Below, in pieces: positions 43,310 through 52,870 of a stretch of 64,000 nt of DNA. Location: positions 558,001-622,000 of the forward strand of contig CAWINI010000004.1 in the NCBI GenBank assembly GCA_963837395.1, read 5' to 3'. The DNA comes from CAVZQN01 sp963837395 (GTDB lineage Bacteria > Acidobacteriota > HRBIN11 > JAKEFK01). The notes below the pieces were generated by a model. It did not search any database and was not told where the DNA came from. It saw only the letters and a list, made by a program, of their open reading frames with translations. The stretch's first letter is position 1; the number at the start of each line of letters is the position of its first letter. Made by a program: the position numbers and the translations under genes.

Positions 43310-44442
43310 TGAGCTCCAGATGCCGGATGCCAGATGCCAGATGCCAAATGGCAAGTATTATTACGCCAAATGGCAAATATGATTGGACAAAGCTCGGTTT
43401 GTTATTACTTTTGGGATTCGTACTGCTGATGCCTGCGTGCAAAAAAGAATCAGGGCAGGATGAAGAGGCGGCTCCGAATGTTGAAGTGGAGATCGCAACT
43501 GTAGCACAAAGTCCGGTCAGGCAAATTGTGCTTGCCACCGGAACGTTGAATGCATTACCAAACCGTGATGTTCAAGTCAGTGCTCTTGTTGCGGGCCGCG
43601 TGATCAATCTGTCCGTGGTTGAAGGCGATAAAGTTTCCAAAGGACAAGAACTTGCACAACTCGATTCATCAACATATTTAGACCAGCTCAAACAAGCAGA
43701 AGCAACTCTAGAAAATGCAAAACAAACTGAAGTTCGGCTCTCAAAATTATTTGAACGCGGGATTGCTGCCGGAAAAGAAAAAGAAGATGCACACAAAGAA
43801 TATTTGATTGCGCAGAGTGAATACGATACTGCGAAAATTCAAGTTGCACGAACACGAGTCACATCGCCCATCTCCGGCGTAGTTGTAAAACGATTCTTGA
43901 ATGTGGGAGAGCAAGTTGATGGCACGGCCAGTCAACCGATTTTTGAAGTTGGGAATTTTGATCCGATTGAATTAACAGCAACAATACAAGCTTCGTTAAT
44001 TCAATATGTCCATGAAGGAGAGGATGCTGAGCTGAAAGTTGATGCCTTCGGCAACACTGTTTTCCCGGCTAAAGTTATTGCGCTGCTGCCAAAAATAGAT
44101 GCAAACACAAATACTGTAACTGCACGAATTCAAACACCAAATGCAGATCATCGGTTGCGCGGTGGAATGTTTGCAACTGCATCAATCATTGCAGATGTAC
44201 ATCCCAATGCATTAAACATCCCAGCTTCGGCTCTTGTCGTTGCGAATAATGAGCCAAAAGTATTCGTAGTGCAGGCTGATAATACGGTTCAAGAACGTCC
44301 GGTTAAAACTGGATGGCGAGATGGTGATCGCATTGAAATTCTTGAAGGCGCAAAACAAGGCGAGCGCGTTGTTACAACTGGGAGTTATGGGTTAGGCGAC
44401 AAGATGAAAGTCACGATCGTTAATAAAGAAAAAAGCCCGTAG
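43306..44442 (+). CDS. RND efflux periplasmic adaptor (membrane fusion) lipoprotein
   Basis: 378 residues. A lipobox (LLMPACKK) after a hydrophobic helix predicts a lipid-anchored adaptor. Barrel-sandwich (lipoyl-like) halves (ALVAGRVINLSVVEGDKVSK; ARVTSPISGVVVKR-like) flank a coiled-coil hairpin (about 120-180), then beta-barrel and membrane-proximal domains. ATG 43306 overlaps the TolC-like stop codon. The first 16 or so residues are read from GATGCCA heptamers, so a later start is conceivable but has no better signal. Confidence 0.9.
   Translation: MMSSRCRMPDARCQMASIITPNGKYDWTKLGLLLLLGFVLLMPACKKESGQDEEAAPNVEVEIATVAQSPVRQIVLATGTLNALPNRDVQVSALVAGRVINLSVVEGDKVSKGQELAQLDSSTYLDQLKQAEATLENAKQTEVRLSKLFERGIAAGKEKEDAHKEYLIAQSEYDTAKIQVARTRVTSPISGVVVKRFLNVGEQVDGTASQPIFEVGNFDPIELTATIQASLIQYVHEGEDAELKVDAFGNTVFPAKVIALLPKIDANTNTVTARIQTPNADHRLRGGMFATASIIADVHPNALNIPASALVVANNEPKVFVVQADNTVQERPVKTGWRDGDRIEILEGAKQGERVVTTGSYGLGDKMKVTIVNKEKSP
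43319..43353. repeat. Heptamer repeat GATGCCA inside the adaptor gene start
   Basis: GATGCCG then GATGCCA three times, then AATGGCA, encode the cytoplasmic N-terminal tail (RMPDARCQM-like) of the adaptor. The unit is the same type as the intergenic GATGCGA heptamers. Confidence 0.7.
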
Positions 44443-44443
44443 T

Positions 44444-47400
44444 ATGAACATCTCAGGATTCGTTGATAACAACCGCAAAGCCATTATCGTAATTATTCTG
44501 ATTCTTCTGGCCGGCGGAATTTATGCCGGATTCCAACTGCCCAGTAATATCTATCCCGAAGTGAATTTCCCCCGCATCGTAATCGTAGTTGACGCCGGAG
44601 ATCTTCCCACCGCGAACATGCTTTTGGGCGTAACGCGTCCGATTGAAGAGGCGGTTTCAGGAGTTCTTGGTCTTTATCGCGTACGATCACGCACAATTCG
44701 CGGTGAATGTGAATTGTCGCTGTTGTTTCTTTCAAAGTCCGATATGAATTTCGCGTTGCAGCAAGTGCAAGCGAAAGTGAATGAAGTCAGACAACAATTG
44801 CCGCAACAAGTTCAGATCACAATCGAAAGAATGACTCCTGCAGTATTTCCGGTCATGAGCATGAACCTGTTTGGCAACAATGTTCCTGCCGCAGATTTGA
44901 ACGATTATGCGGTGTACACAATCAAACCTTTGTTGAGCCGTGTTTCTGGAGTTGGCCAGGTTTTAGTTCTGGGTGATTCAGTACGAGAAATTGAAGTCGT
45001 TGTGGATTCGCAAAAGCTTCTGTCGAATCACATCACGTTAGATCAAGTTGAACAAGCGATTCGAAAAGCAAACACGATTCAAGCTGTCGGACGTCTGAAC
45101 AAAGATTACAAACAATTCATGGTTCTGATGTCCACTGAATTGCAAAATCTGAATGCAGTGGGCAATATCGTCATCCCGAAGGAAGCCCCAGCTCAAGATA
45201 CAAAATCACAAGAAACTCAACCGTCGCCCACTTTGTACGTCCGGGACATCGCAAAAATATTTGAAGGTACCCAGGACCGTTTGATGTTGATCACCGGAGA
45301 TGGAAAACCTTCGGCTCAGGTCAATGTATCCAGACAAGTTGGCGCAAACATTGTTGAATTGGAGCAAGGGGTTTTAGAAAAACTTTCGGAGTTAAAACAT
45401 GTTTTGCCTCCAGCCATTCATATACAGGTCGTTTATGATCTGGCGGAATTTATTAAGGAATCGATCCATAGTGTTCGCGATGCGATCTTTATCGGCGGAT
45501 TTTTATCTGTTGTAATTCTTCTTTTCTTTTTGCGTAATTGGAGTTCGACATTCATTGCTGCTTGCAGCATCCCGATTACACTCATCATCACTTTATTTTT
45601 CATGAAGCAGCTGAATCAAACTTTGAATTTGATGTCACTGGGTGGAATGGCGGTTGCCATTGGATTGGTAATCGATGATGCGATTGTTGTCATTGAAAAT
45701 ATTCACAGACATCTTCAAGAGTCTCCTGACATTCATGAAGACAGACGCAACATTATTCAAATGGCAACGAACGAAATCGTTGGTGCCGTCACCGGATCAA
45801 CATTTACTACTGTTGTTGTTTTTCTGCCATTAGGACTGGTTGAAGGCGTTGTCGGACAATTCTTCGCAGCGTTTTCAATCACACTTTCGATTGCCGTTCT
45901 GGTTTCGCTGGTTGTAGCGTTTACGTTGATTCCAGTTTTAGCTGATCGCTTTTTGAAATCCGAACACTCCAAACCAGGAACATCAGATCGTCTTCTTGGC
46001 TGGTTAACTTCCAAATATGAACGTGGGCTTGGCTGGGCACTAGATCATACAGCTCCAGTTTTAATTTTCACCGTTCTTTTTATCGGAGTTGGAGCTCTTA
46101 TTTACACCCGGCTGGGAAGCGGATTTTTACCAGTAATGGATGAAGGCTCATTCGTATTGGATTATTTGCTTCCATCCGGAACGTCATTAGAAGAAGCGGA
46201 TCGAGTGCTTCACAAGATCGAAAAAATTTTAACCGAGACGCCGGAAGTGGAATCTTTTTCAAGAAGAACCGGTGCAGAGCTTGGATTGTTTGCGACTGAA
46301 CAAAGCAAAGGTGATATTTTGGTGCGCCTTAAAAAGGATCGTGATCGAGATGTTGAAGAAATCATGGATGATGTGCGCGGCAAAGTTGAATCGACTTTAC
46401 CAAGTATAGAAATAGAATTTGTGCAAATTTTGCAGGACATTCTCGGAGATCTGGAAGGATCTCCTGAGCCCGTAGAAATAAAAATCTTTGGTGATGATTT
46501 AGAACAACTAAAAGAGCGCGCCAGAGTGATTGCGGACAAGGTTGAAAAAGTTCCAGGTGTTGTGGATCTGTTTAACGGAATTCAAGAAGGAAATCCGGAA
46601 ATTCAAATTGAATTGGATCCAACGAAAGCGCAGCACGCCGGATTTGATGCGGAGACTGTTGTAAACCAGGTTTCATCTGCATTGCTTGGCGAAGTCGTCA
46701 CACAAGTCCGTCAGTTTGATCGTTTGGTCGGAGTGCGTGTCCGGTTTCCGGATCAAGATCGCTATCGGTTAGATTTGATCCAACAATTTCCGTTGTTGAA
46801 CGAAAAAACTGGAATAGTGGTGCCGCTCAATACGATCGCAACATTAAAGGAAGTGAATGGTCAAAGCGAACTGTTGCGGGAAAATCAACGGCAGATGCTT
46901 GCTGTAACTGCGAGAATTTCTGGAACCAGCTTGAGTAAAGCAATTTCACAGGTAAAACAAATTTTGGTACACACACCGCTTCCGCCAGGATCAACATATG
47001 AATTAGGTGGGCAATATCAAAGTCAGCAGCAATCATTTCGTCAATTGTTGCTGGTGCTTTTTACCGGCATCATGCTGGTGTTTGTTTTATTGCTGATTCA
47101 ATTTCGTGACTTTCTTGCGTCGCTTGTAATTTTATCCGCCGCACCTGTTTCATTGGTTGGAGCTTTCATCATGTTGTGGCTTACCGGCGTTGAATTCAAT
47201 GTTTCTTCCTTCATGGGATTGATCATGCTGATCGGTCTGATTGTGAAGAACGGGATTATTTTGATCGAGTACACATTTCAACTTCGCAAATCAAAAAATA
47301 TTTCGTTGCACCATGCGTTGATCGAAGCAGGCAAAACCAGGTTGCGCCCGATTCTGATGACCACTCTTGCAACATTGTTTGGTTTGTTGCCGCTGGCTCT

Positions 47401-47548
47401 GGGCATCGGTGCAGGATCCGAACTTCAAAGACCATTAGCTCTTGCAGTAATCGGCGGATTGTCTTTATCAATGCTGGTTACGCTAATATTGGTTCCTGTT
47501 CTTCTCCTGAAACTGGAGCGCGAGTCACCAACCCTCGGCGCTGTTTGA
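44444..47548 (+). CDS. RND-family efflux transporter (inner-membrane pump)
   Basis: 1034 residues with the RND layout: a membrane helix at the N-terminus, two large periplasmic loops and about twelve helices. The proton-relay motif in helix 4 is GLVIDDAIVVIEN, with two Asp as in HAE1 (drug) pumps, rather than the pattern of metal-exporting CusA. The regulator looks metal-type, so the substrate is unresolved. One base separates it from the adaptor gene. Confidence 0.93.
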   Translation: MNISGFVDNNRKAIIVIILILLAGGIYAGFQLPSNIYPEVNFPRIVIVVDAGDLPTANMLLGVTRPIEEAVSGVLGLYRVRSRTIRGECELSLLFLSKSDMNFALQQVQAKVNEVRQQLPQQVQITIERMTPAVFPVMSMNLFGNNVPAADLNDYAVYTIKPLLSRVSGVGQVLVLGDSVREIEVVVDSQKLLSNHITLDQVEQAIRKANTIQAVGRLNKDYKQFMVLMSTELQNLNAVGNIVIPKEAPAQDTKSQETQPSPTLYVRDIAKIFEGTQDRLMLITGDGKPSAQVNVSRQVGANIVELEQGVLEKLSELKHVLPPAIHIQVVYDLAEFIKESIHSVRDAIFIGGFLSVVILLFFLRNWSSTFIAACSIPITLIITLFFMKQLNQTLNLMSLGGMAVAIGLVIDDAIVVIENIHRHLQESPDIHEDRRNIIQMATNEIVGAVTGSTFTTVVVFLPLGLVEGVVGQFFAAFSITLSIAVLVSLVVAFTLIPVLADRFLKSEHSKPGTSDRLLGWLTSKYERGLGWALDHTAPVLIFTVLFIGVGALIYTRLGSGFLPVMDEGSFVLDYLLPSGTSLEEADRVLHKIEKILTETPEVESFSRRTGAELGLFATEQSKGDILVRLKKDRDRDVEEIMDDVRGKVESTLPSIEIEFVQILQDILGDLEGSPEPVEIKIFGDDLEQLKERARVIADKVEKVPGVVDLFNGIQEGNPEIQIELDPTKAQHAGFDAETVVNQVSSALLGEVVTQVRQFDRLVGVRVRFPDQDRYRLDLIQQFPLLNEKTGIVVPLNTIATLKEVNGQSELLRENQRQMLAVTARISGTSLSKAISQVKQILVHTPLPPGSTYELGGQYQSQQQSFRQLLLVLFTGIMLVFVLLLIQFRDFLASLVILSAAPVSLVGAFIMLWLTGVEFNVSSFMGLIMLIGLIVKNGIILIEYTFQLRKSKNISLHHALIEAGKTRLRPILMTTLATLFGLLPLALGIGAGSELQRPLALAVIGGLSLSMLVTLILVPVLLLKLERESPTLGAV

Positions 47549-47597
47549 TCCCTTAACCCCGCAAAATCCGCATTGAATAATGGTAAAGAGACTAGCG

Positions 47598-47831
47598 ATG
47601 AAAATTGGATCCAATCAAAGACCTGGTTTTAATGTTTCAACAGAATCAAATGTTGTGAGCGAAAACAAAAGCGACACCAAAAAAAGTATCGCCAACAGAG
47701 CAGTCGACACCATGACGGATGCACGTACTGATGGTTTTGCAGCGGACGGCAAAATATCGATGGGCGAACGTGTGAAAAATTCTGAATCAAAGAAAGCAAT
47801 TTTTGACTGGGCTCTAACCGACGAAGAATAA
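47598..47831 (+). CDS. Small hydrophilic hypothetical protein
   Basis: 77 residues from ATG 47598: a disordered Ser/Asn/Lys-rich N-terminus and a helical, acidic C-terminus ending ALTDEE. No signal peptide or known domain. It lies 49 bases after the RND gene and may be part of that operon. In outline it resembles the small protein at 21187, but no alignment is claimed. Confidence 0.5.
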   Translation: MKIGSNQRPGFNVSTESNVVSENKSDTKKSIANRAVDTMTDARTDGFAADGKISMGERVKNSESKKAIFDWALTDEE

Positions 47832-47870
47832 CTTCAAAAATTTCTAGGGTTCAATGATATTATCCTCTCG

Positions 47871-47984
47871 ATGGATGAGCAGGAACCAAAACCGGGTGGA
47901 CAACTCTTAGGTTGCTTTTTTGCCGCCAGTCTGGTTATCTTCATCTTCTTACTCTTATTCTTGTTCATGAGGGCCTGTGCCTAA
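47871..47984 (+). CDS. Single-helix membrane microprotein
   Basis: ATG 47871 opens 37 codons: a short acidic/polar start (MDEQEPKPGGQL), one hydrophobic helix of about 22 residues (FFAASLVIFIFLLLFLFM) and a short tail with Cys. Such peptides often regulate nearby membrane complexes; here it lies close after the RND pump. No clear ribosome binding site is present. Confidence 0.45.
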   Translation: MDEQEPKPGGQLLGCFFAASLVIFIFLLLFLFMRACA

Positions 47985-47994
47985 ATTTCTTCAA

Positions 47995-48081
47995 TCACGG
48001 AAACACGGAAGACACTGAATTCACGGAATTTATTAAAAATAAATTCTTTCCGTGCTTTCAGTGACTTCTGTGTTTCAGTGA
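47995..48081. repeat. Inverted CACGGAA-type repeat
   Basis: The left arm begins TCACGGAAACACGGAAGACA and the right arm ends with the reverse complement TCACTGAAACACAGAAGTCA. The arms are about 42 bases and meet at an AT-rich centre (ATTTATTAAAAATAAAT). The false upstream extension of the flavin reductase frame comes from its flank. Confidence 0.8.
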
Positions 48082-48107
48082 AAAATTCACCACAAAGACA
48101 CAAAATT

Positions 48108-48674
48108 ATGCGGTTAAAGTTCGTTGGTTTAGGTGGAAGTTTCCGTCCGAAATCATCAAGCTCAAAAGCTCTTGCTGTCCCATTAAACTACCTTAAAGAA
48201 CGCGGACACGATACCAATCTTTTATTGCTTTCCGAACTAAAACTTCCTGGATTTGAAACGTGTGAAGATCTGAAAGACTATCCGGAAAGTGTTCACTATT
48301 TATTAAATGAAATCCGGACAGCAAACGGTTTAATTTTTGCGACGCCCGTATATCATGGCACTGTGAGCGGCGGAATGAAAAATGCGTTGGATTTCTTTGA
48401 ATATTTAGCTGATGAGCCGAAGCCGTATCTCACTGGAAAAGTAATGGGGTTAATTTCAACTTCCGGTGGAATTCCTGGAATCAACGCCATCAACACAATG
48501 GATTATATCAGCCGTGCATTGCATGGCTGGGTTTGTCCAACGACTGTAGCAATCGCAAATAGTTGGGAGCAATTTGATGAAGAAGGCCGCGTTTTAAATG
48601 AACCATTGCGTGAACGGCTGCTGCAGCTAGCACGCGAGCTGGAATTTGCCGTCACGAAATTTCAGGCCTCATGA
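48108..48674 (+). CDS. NADPH-dependent FMN reductase-like flavodoxin-fold protein
   Basis: 188 residues from ATG 48108. The FMN-phosphate loop GLGGSFRPKSSSSKAL and the ring-binding TPVYHGTVSGGMKNALDFF motif are those of the NADPH-dependent FMN reductase family (chromate/azo-reductase-like). The electron acceptor is unknown. The start is chosen because residues before it come from the repeat at 47995. Confidence 0.88.
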   Translation: MRLKFVGLGGSFRPKSSSSKALAVPLNYLKERGHDTNLLLLSELKLPGFETCEDLKDYPESVHYLLNEIRTANGLIFATPVYHGTVSGGMKNALDFFEYLADEPKPYLTGKVMGLISTSGGIPGINAINTMDYISRALHGWVCPTTVAIANSWEQFDEEGRVLNEPLRERLLQLARELEFAVTKFQAS

Positions 48675-48745
48675 CAACACGAAGTTACACATGAGGCAAG
48701 AACCCGTCACATAGAAATAAATGAAAATTCGAACTATGGCCGCAT

Positions 48746-48840
48746 TTCTCCCCCTTATGAAGGGGGAGATGTAAGAGGGGGTTGGAATTCTTTCATATGA
48801 ACCAACCACCCCCTCACCCCCCTCCTTCATAAGGAGGGGA
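48746..48840. repeat. REP-like element (CCCCCTTATGAAGGGGG type)
   Basis: Two small hairpins (CTCCCCCTTATGAAGGGGGA and CCCCTCCTTCATAAGGAGGG) lie at the ends of a larger inverted repeat containing GGGGGTTGG/CCAACCACCCCC. Two related elements occur at 60929 and 61134. The remaining spacer 48841-48952 holds a weaker palindrome of CACTAAG/CTTGTG units. Confidence 0.75.
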
Positions 48841-48952
48841 AACGTGTTAGTAAATCATTTCCATAGCAGACACTAGGGCACTAAGATTCACGAATTTTTT
48901 GAAAAATATTTTTGTGGTACCTTGTGCATAGTGTCCTTGTGGTGAATTCTTT

Positions 48953-50336
48953 ATGAAGATTACATTTCTTGGGGCAACACAAACTGTCACTGGATCACGA
49001 TTTCTTGTTGAAGAAGATGGCGTTCGCGTTTTAGTTGATTGCGGATTGTTTCAAGGACCTCGCGAATGGAAAGATCGGAATTGGGAAAATCCACCAATCG
49101 ATCCTGCCAGCGTTGATTGCATTATTTTGACCCATGCTCATATCGATCATTCCGGATTTCTTCCGCGATATGTGAAACTCGGATTCAAAGTGTCCGATCT
49201 ATTGCACAGCAGCAACATCAGAATTGTTGGATTTGATGTTGCCTGATTCGGGCCATCTTCAAGAAGAAGATGCGGAATTCGCAAACAGACATGGACAAAG
49301 CAGACACCTCCCTGCCCTTCCTTTATATACAGAGGATGATGCATGGCAATCCTTGAAATTGATTCAGGTAGTTGATTTCTATAGTCCATTCCAACTTTCG
49401 CAGAATTGTTCATTTCAGTTTTTACGTGCCGGTCACATCCTTGGTTCTGGAATGGTGCAACTCAAGAACAAGGCGACGGGACTTCAAGTTTTATTTTCAG
49501 GAGATCTCGGACGTCCGGTTCAGTACATAACAAAAAAACCTGATGCCGTTGAGAACGCGGATTACTTGATTCTGGAATCAACTTATGGAAACAGGCTGCA
49601 TCAAAAAGTTGATGTAAAGGTGAAGCTCACTGAAATCATCAAACAAACAGCTGCACGCGGCGGTGTGTTACTTGTTCCTGCTTTTGCAATCGGACGAACA
49701 CAGGAACTGCTTTTTATATTACGACTTTTGGAAGAAGCGCATGAAGTGCCAAAGCTTCCGGTTTGGATTGATAGCCCGATGGCCATTAAAGCGATGCCGA
49801 TTTATCACCGGCATGACATCGATTTTTCAGCCGAGCTGCAAAAAATTGCAGTCCATGATTCGACACCATTTATCTGTCATCACATTCATTCTGCAGCATC
49901 GGTTGAAGAATCAAAAAAGCTGAACGACATTCATTATCCAGCGATCATTATTTCAGCCAGCGGCATGGCTACAGGCGGAAGAGTTTTACATCATTTGAAG
50001 CATCGTATTGATGATTACAGGAACACAATTTTGTTTATTGGATTTCAAGCACAAGGTACGAAAGGAAGATTCCTGGTTGATGGAGCCGAAGAAATCAGAA
50101 TTCACAAACAGAATTTTCGAGTGAAAGCGCGGATTGAATATATGGATGGATTGTCAGCACACGCGGATTATGAAGAAATGTTGCAATGGCTTTCTACGTT
50201 TAAAAAACCGCCCCGCAAAACTTTTTTGGTTCATGGAGAAGAATCAGCCAGCCAATCAATGGCCGAACACATCCGCAATCGCTATGGATGGAATGTCGAG
50301 GTTCCCGTGTATAAAGAGTGTGTAACTCTGGATTGA
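48953..50336 (+). pseudogene. Beta-CASP metallo-beta-lactamase RNase-like protein, frameshifted
   Basis: The N-terminal frame carries the metal site (LTHAHIDHSGFLPRYVKLGFK). At about 49195 (AAAGTGTCC) one surplus base shifts it; the correct continuation is PIYCTAATSELLDLMLPDSG and then the open frame to 50336. Further motifs: FSGDLGRP, ESTYGNR, PAFAIGRTQELL, SASGMATGGR, GLSAHADY, LVHGEE, the full MBL/beta-CASP/RMMBL set of YsnF/CPSF73-like nucleases. Joined, it has about 460 residues. RNA processing is the family role. Confidence 0.88.
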
Positions 50337-50458
50337 ATTGTTTGTTAGAACCCCAAAAGGGTGTCTCAGCAGTATAAACAGCTGAAATATTTAAACCGCG
50401 CAATGTGATATTTTTGTGCGTATATCAGCAGTCCAAATAGAAGTTCGGTGTTTGCACA

Positions 50459-50854
50459 ATGGAATTTGGTGATCCTGATTGGTATCTAGTCAATTGCTCG
50501 ATTACCATTGCCTCTGCTATTTCCTCTGCACTCGCAGCTTTACTAACAATTTTGGTAATACGAACTAGGAACTGGGGTTACTTCCAAAGAAAAAGACTTT
50601 TGTCGCGGCTCGCGAGAGTACTTGGTTATTGTTTTGTCCTTCTTGTTTCTGTGTTTTGCTTCGTATTTATGGTTCACGAACTGCCAATTTACCTGGCGAA
50701 ACGTTTCTATCCAACCGATGAATATCTCAGTTATATCGGGTTACATGTTAACCCGAGCGCAATTTATAAGCTTGCGCCTCTAATCACGATGCTAGCTATT
50801 ATTATTCTAATAGCAAAAAGAAATGGATCGAATAAATATGCAGCAACCGCCTAA
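50459..50854 (+). CDS. Hypothetical membrane protein
   Basis: 131 residues with three hydrophobic segments (about 10-36, 52-73 and 105-121). No recognised domain. It sits between the nuclease and the DUF4256 gene in a block with longer spacers and no operon-like packing. Confidence 0.5.
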   Translation: MEFGDPDWYLVNCSITIASAISSALAALLTILVIRTRNWGYFQRKRLLSRLARVLGYCFVLLVSVFCFVFMVHELPIYLAKRFYPTDEYLSYIGLHVNPSAIYKLAPLITMLAIIILIAKRNGSNKYAATA

Positions 50855-50951
50855 CAACTCACTGGCACCGGACGTAGGTCTGATTAGTAATTCAATGAGA
50901 AAAAGAATTAATCAAATTTCAAATTCAATTCAAGAGAGTTAGTATAAAACT

Positions 50952-51527
50952 ATGAGCAAAATCAAAAGCGATAAAAAGGAATTATCACCAAAACAACGTG
51001 AAGAACTACTCAGAGCATTGAAAGCCAGATTTGAGAAAAACATGAACCGCCATAAAGGTCTTGAGTGGCCTAAAGTACAAGCAAAGCTGGAAGCGAATAC
51101 TGAAAAACTATGGTCACTCAATGAAATGGAAAGAACTGGCGGTGAACCGGATGTTGTTGGCCATGATAAAAAGACCGGCGAATACATTTTTTACGATTGT
51201 TCAGTTGAAAGTCCTAAAGACCGCAGAAGTGTTTGTTACGACCGTGAAGCGCTGGACTCAAGGAAAGAACATAAACCGAAAAATAGCGCTATTGATATGG
51301 CAGATGCCATGGGCATCGAACTTTTAACTGAGGAACAATATCGAGAGTTGCAGAAGCTGGGAGAATTCGATTTGAAAACGTCGAGCTGGGTGGTAACACC
51401 CGGCAATATTAGAAAACTTGGCGGTGCTCTTTTTTGTGATCGCCGCTACGACACTGTCTTTGTGTATCACAATGGCGCAGAATCTTACTATGCCGCCAGG
51501 GCGTTCCGTGGCGCGCTACGGATCTAA
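50952..51527 (+). CDS. DUF4256 family protein
   Basis: 191 residues, a full-length DUF4256 protein: ALKARFEKNMNRHKGLEW, NEMERTGGEPDVVGHD, YDCSVESPKDRRSVCYDREA, LGGALFCDRRYDTVFVYHNG. The function is unknown. The family is patchily distributed yet, from memory, strongly conserved in sequence, which suggests horizontal spread. A ribosome binding site (GAGAG) is weak. Confidence 0.85.
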   Translation: MSKIKSDKKELSPKQREELLRALKARFEKNMNRHKGLEWPKVQAKLEANTEKLWSLNEMERTGGEPDVVGHDKKTGEYIFYDCSVESPKDRRSVCYDREALDSRKEHKPKNSAIDMADAMGIELLTEEQYRELQKLGEFDLKTSSWVVTPGNIRKLGGALFCDRRYDTVFVYHNGAESYYAARAFRGALRI

Positions 51528-51529
51528 AT

Positions 51530-52018
51530 TTGCAAAGAAAGCAAAGTGAGTTTTTTCGGAAACCAAACAGAACTGAATTAACAATCATCTTAATATTCTG
51601 TCTTGGTGTCGCTTCCATTATTAGTGCAGAAGAGCCTCCAGAATTTTCTGGATATTACTTCATAAATGGCAAATGGCCATCAGCATTTGAGCAAATAATG
51701 TGGCTTGAGCTGAACAGAGGTACGGATTCAAAGGGCCATTGGTTGGTTGAAGGAGCCATACGCTTTAACAGAGTAAACAATGGAAAGTACGTTGAGTTGA
51801 AATTCAAGAATCAGAAAATTCAAGGAACAGAATTATCCTTCCAAACTTTTGAGGAGTCAGGCGTCTGTTACAAATTTGACGGTCGCTTCTTAATTACCGA
51901 TTTTTCTCAGGCCGAACTCAACGACAAAATAGTCCTTTCTGGCCTGCTTCAAAAAATCGAGAAAGGCAAAAGAGTCGCAAAAACAAAAGCCGAGTTTACA
52001 TATTCTATTGGAGATTGA
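51530..52018 (+). CDS. Hypothetical exported protein
   Basis: 162 residues from TTG 51530, two bases after the DUF4256 stop. An N-terminal hydrophobic helix (LTIILIFCLGVASIISA) predicts export. The rest is beta-rich and without known domain. The start could also be later. Confidence 0.5.
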   Translation: MQRKQSEFFRKPNRTELTIILIFCLGVASIISAEEPPEFSGYYFINGKWPSAFEQIMWLELNRGTDSKGHWLVEGAIRFNRVNNGKYVELKFKNQKIQGTELSFQTFEESGVCYKFDGRFLITDFSQAELNDKIVLSGLLQKIEKGKRVAKTKAEFTYSIGD

Positions 52019-52052
52019 ACTAATCTAACGGGCCATCAAATAAGCGGACAGC

Positions 52053-52703
52053 TTACTTAATCAGCCGGTTGCGGAGGGCTTTTGCAACCGCTTCTGATTT
52101 GGAGTGCACTTGAAGCTTTTCATAGATATGTTTCAGGTGAAATGAAATCGTATTGACGCTGACACCAAGTTCTGCTGCCGCAGTTTTATAGTTATGGCCC
52201 TCCACCAACAATTTCAAAAGTCGTGTTTCATGCGGCGTCAATTGATAATCGGAATTTTCTGGCGGACGTATTTCGCGGAAAACTGTGATTACTCTCCGGG
52301 CAACTTCAGGAGACATCGGTGCACCACCATTCATTGCTTCGCGCAATCCTTCCAATAAACGAGACGGTGAGGTTTTTTTCAACAAATATCCTGATGCACC
52401 TGCACAAAGTGCATCAAAAATTCTGTCATCATCTTCATAAACGGATAAAACGAGCAAAAGTAAATTCGGAAAATTCTTTTTGAATAAACGCATCCCTTCG
52501 ATTCCTGACATTCCAGGCAAACCAATGTCTACCAAAACCAGATCTGTATTTAGAGCATTGATTTGTGTTAATGCAGCCTCCATTGAATCGAAGGTACCGG
52601 TGCATTGAAATCCTTCTGTGCCATTAATTAATGCGGCAAGTCCATCGCGAATCTGCTGCTTGTCTTCGATGATTACAATCTTAACCAGCGTTGTTTTCGT
52701 CAT
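52053..52703 (-). CDS. NarL/LuxR-type response regulator
   Basis: 216 residues: receiver with Asp in LVLVDIGLPGMSG and Lys in YLLKKTSP, then a LuxR helix-turn-helix (LTPHETRLLKLLVEGHNYKT, AAELGVSVNTISFHLKHIYE). ATG 52703 is taken; ATG 52727 and a longer frame to 52760 are possible. It is the likely partner of the propeller kinase upstream on the same strand. Confidence 0.9.
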   Translation of the reverse strand: MTKTTLVKIVIIEDKQQIRDGLAALINGTEGFQCTGTFDSMEAALTQINALNTDLVLVDIGLPGMSGIEGMRLFKKNFPNLLLLVLSVYEDDDRIFDALCAGASGYLLKKTSPSRLLEGLREAMNGGAPMSPEVARRVITVFREIRPPENSDYQLTPHETRLLKLLVEGHNYKTAAAELGVSVNTISFHLKHIYEKLQVHSKSEAVAKALRNRLIK

Positions 52704-52788
52704 TGTTCCGACGTTAACGTCTTCCATAGCGCTTCTATCGTAACGACTAAAATCGCACAAAACACCTACCTAATCAGGTAGCTTCAAT

Positions 52789-52870
52789 TCACTGAAGCAC
52801 GGAAATTACGGATTACACGGAATCTAATTATTCTTTCCATGAATTCTGTGGTTTCAGTGAATTCCGTGAC
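52789..52870. repeat. Inverted CACGGAA-type repeat overlapping the kinase end
   Basis: The left arm TCACTGAAGCACGGAA... and right arm ...TTTCAGTGAATTCCGTGAC are reverse complements. The last five residues of the kinase (GHGIH) and its stop are read from this repeat. Confidence 0.78.

Noticed and set aside
50850..50900. Integron attC site near CGCCTAACAA
   Set aside because: No matching GTTAGGC-type partner core or internal R/L boxes at suitable spacing, and no integrase gene in the window.
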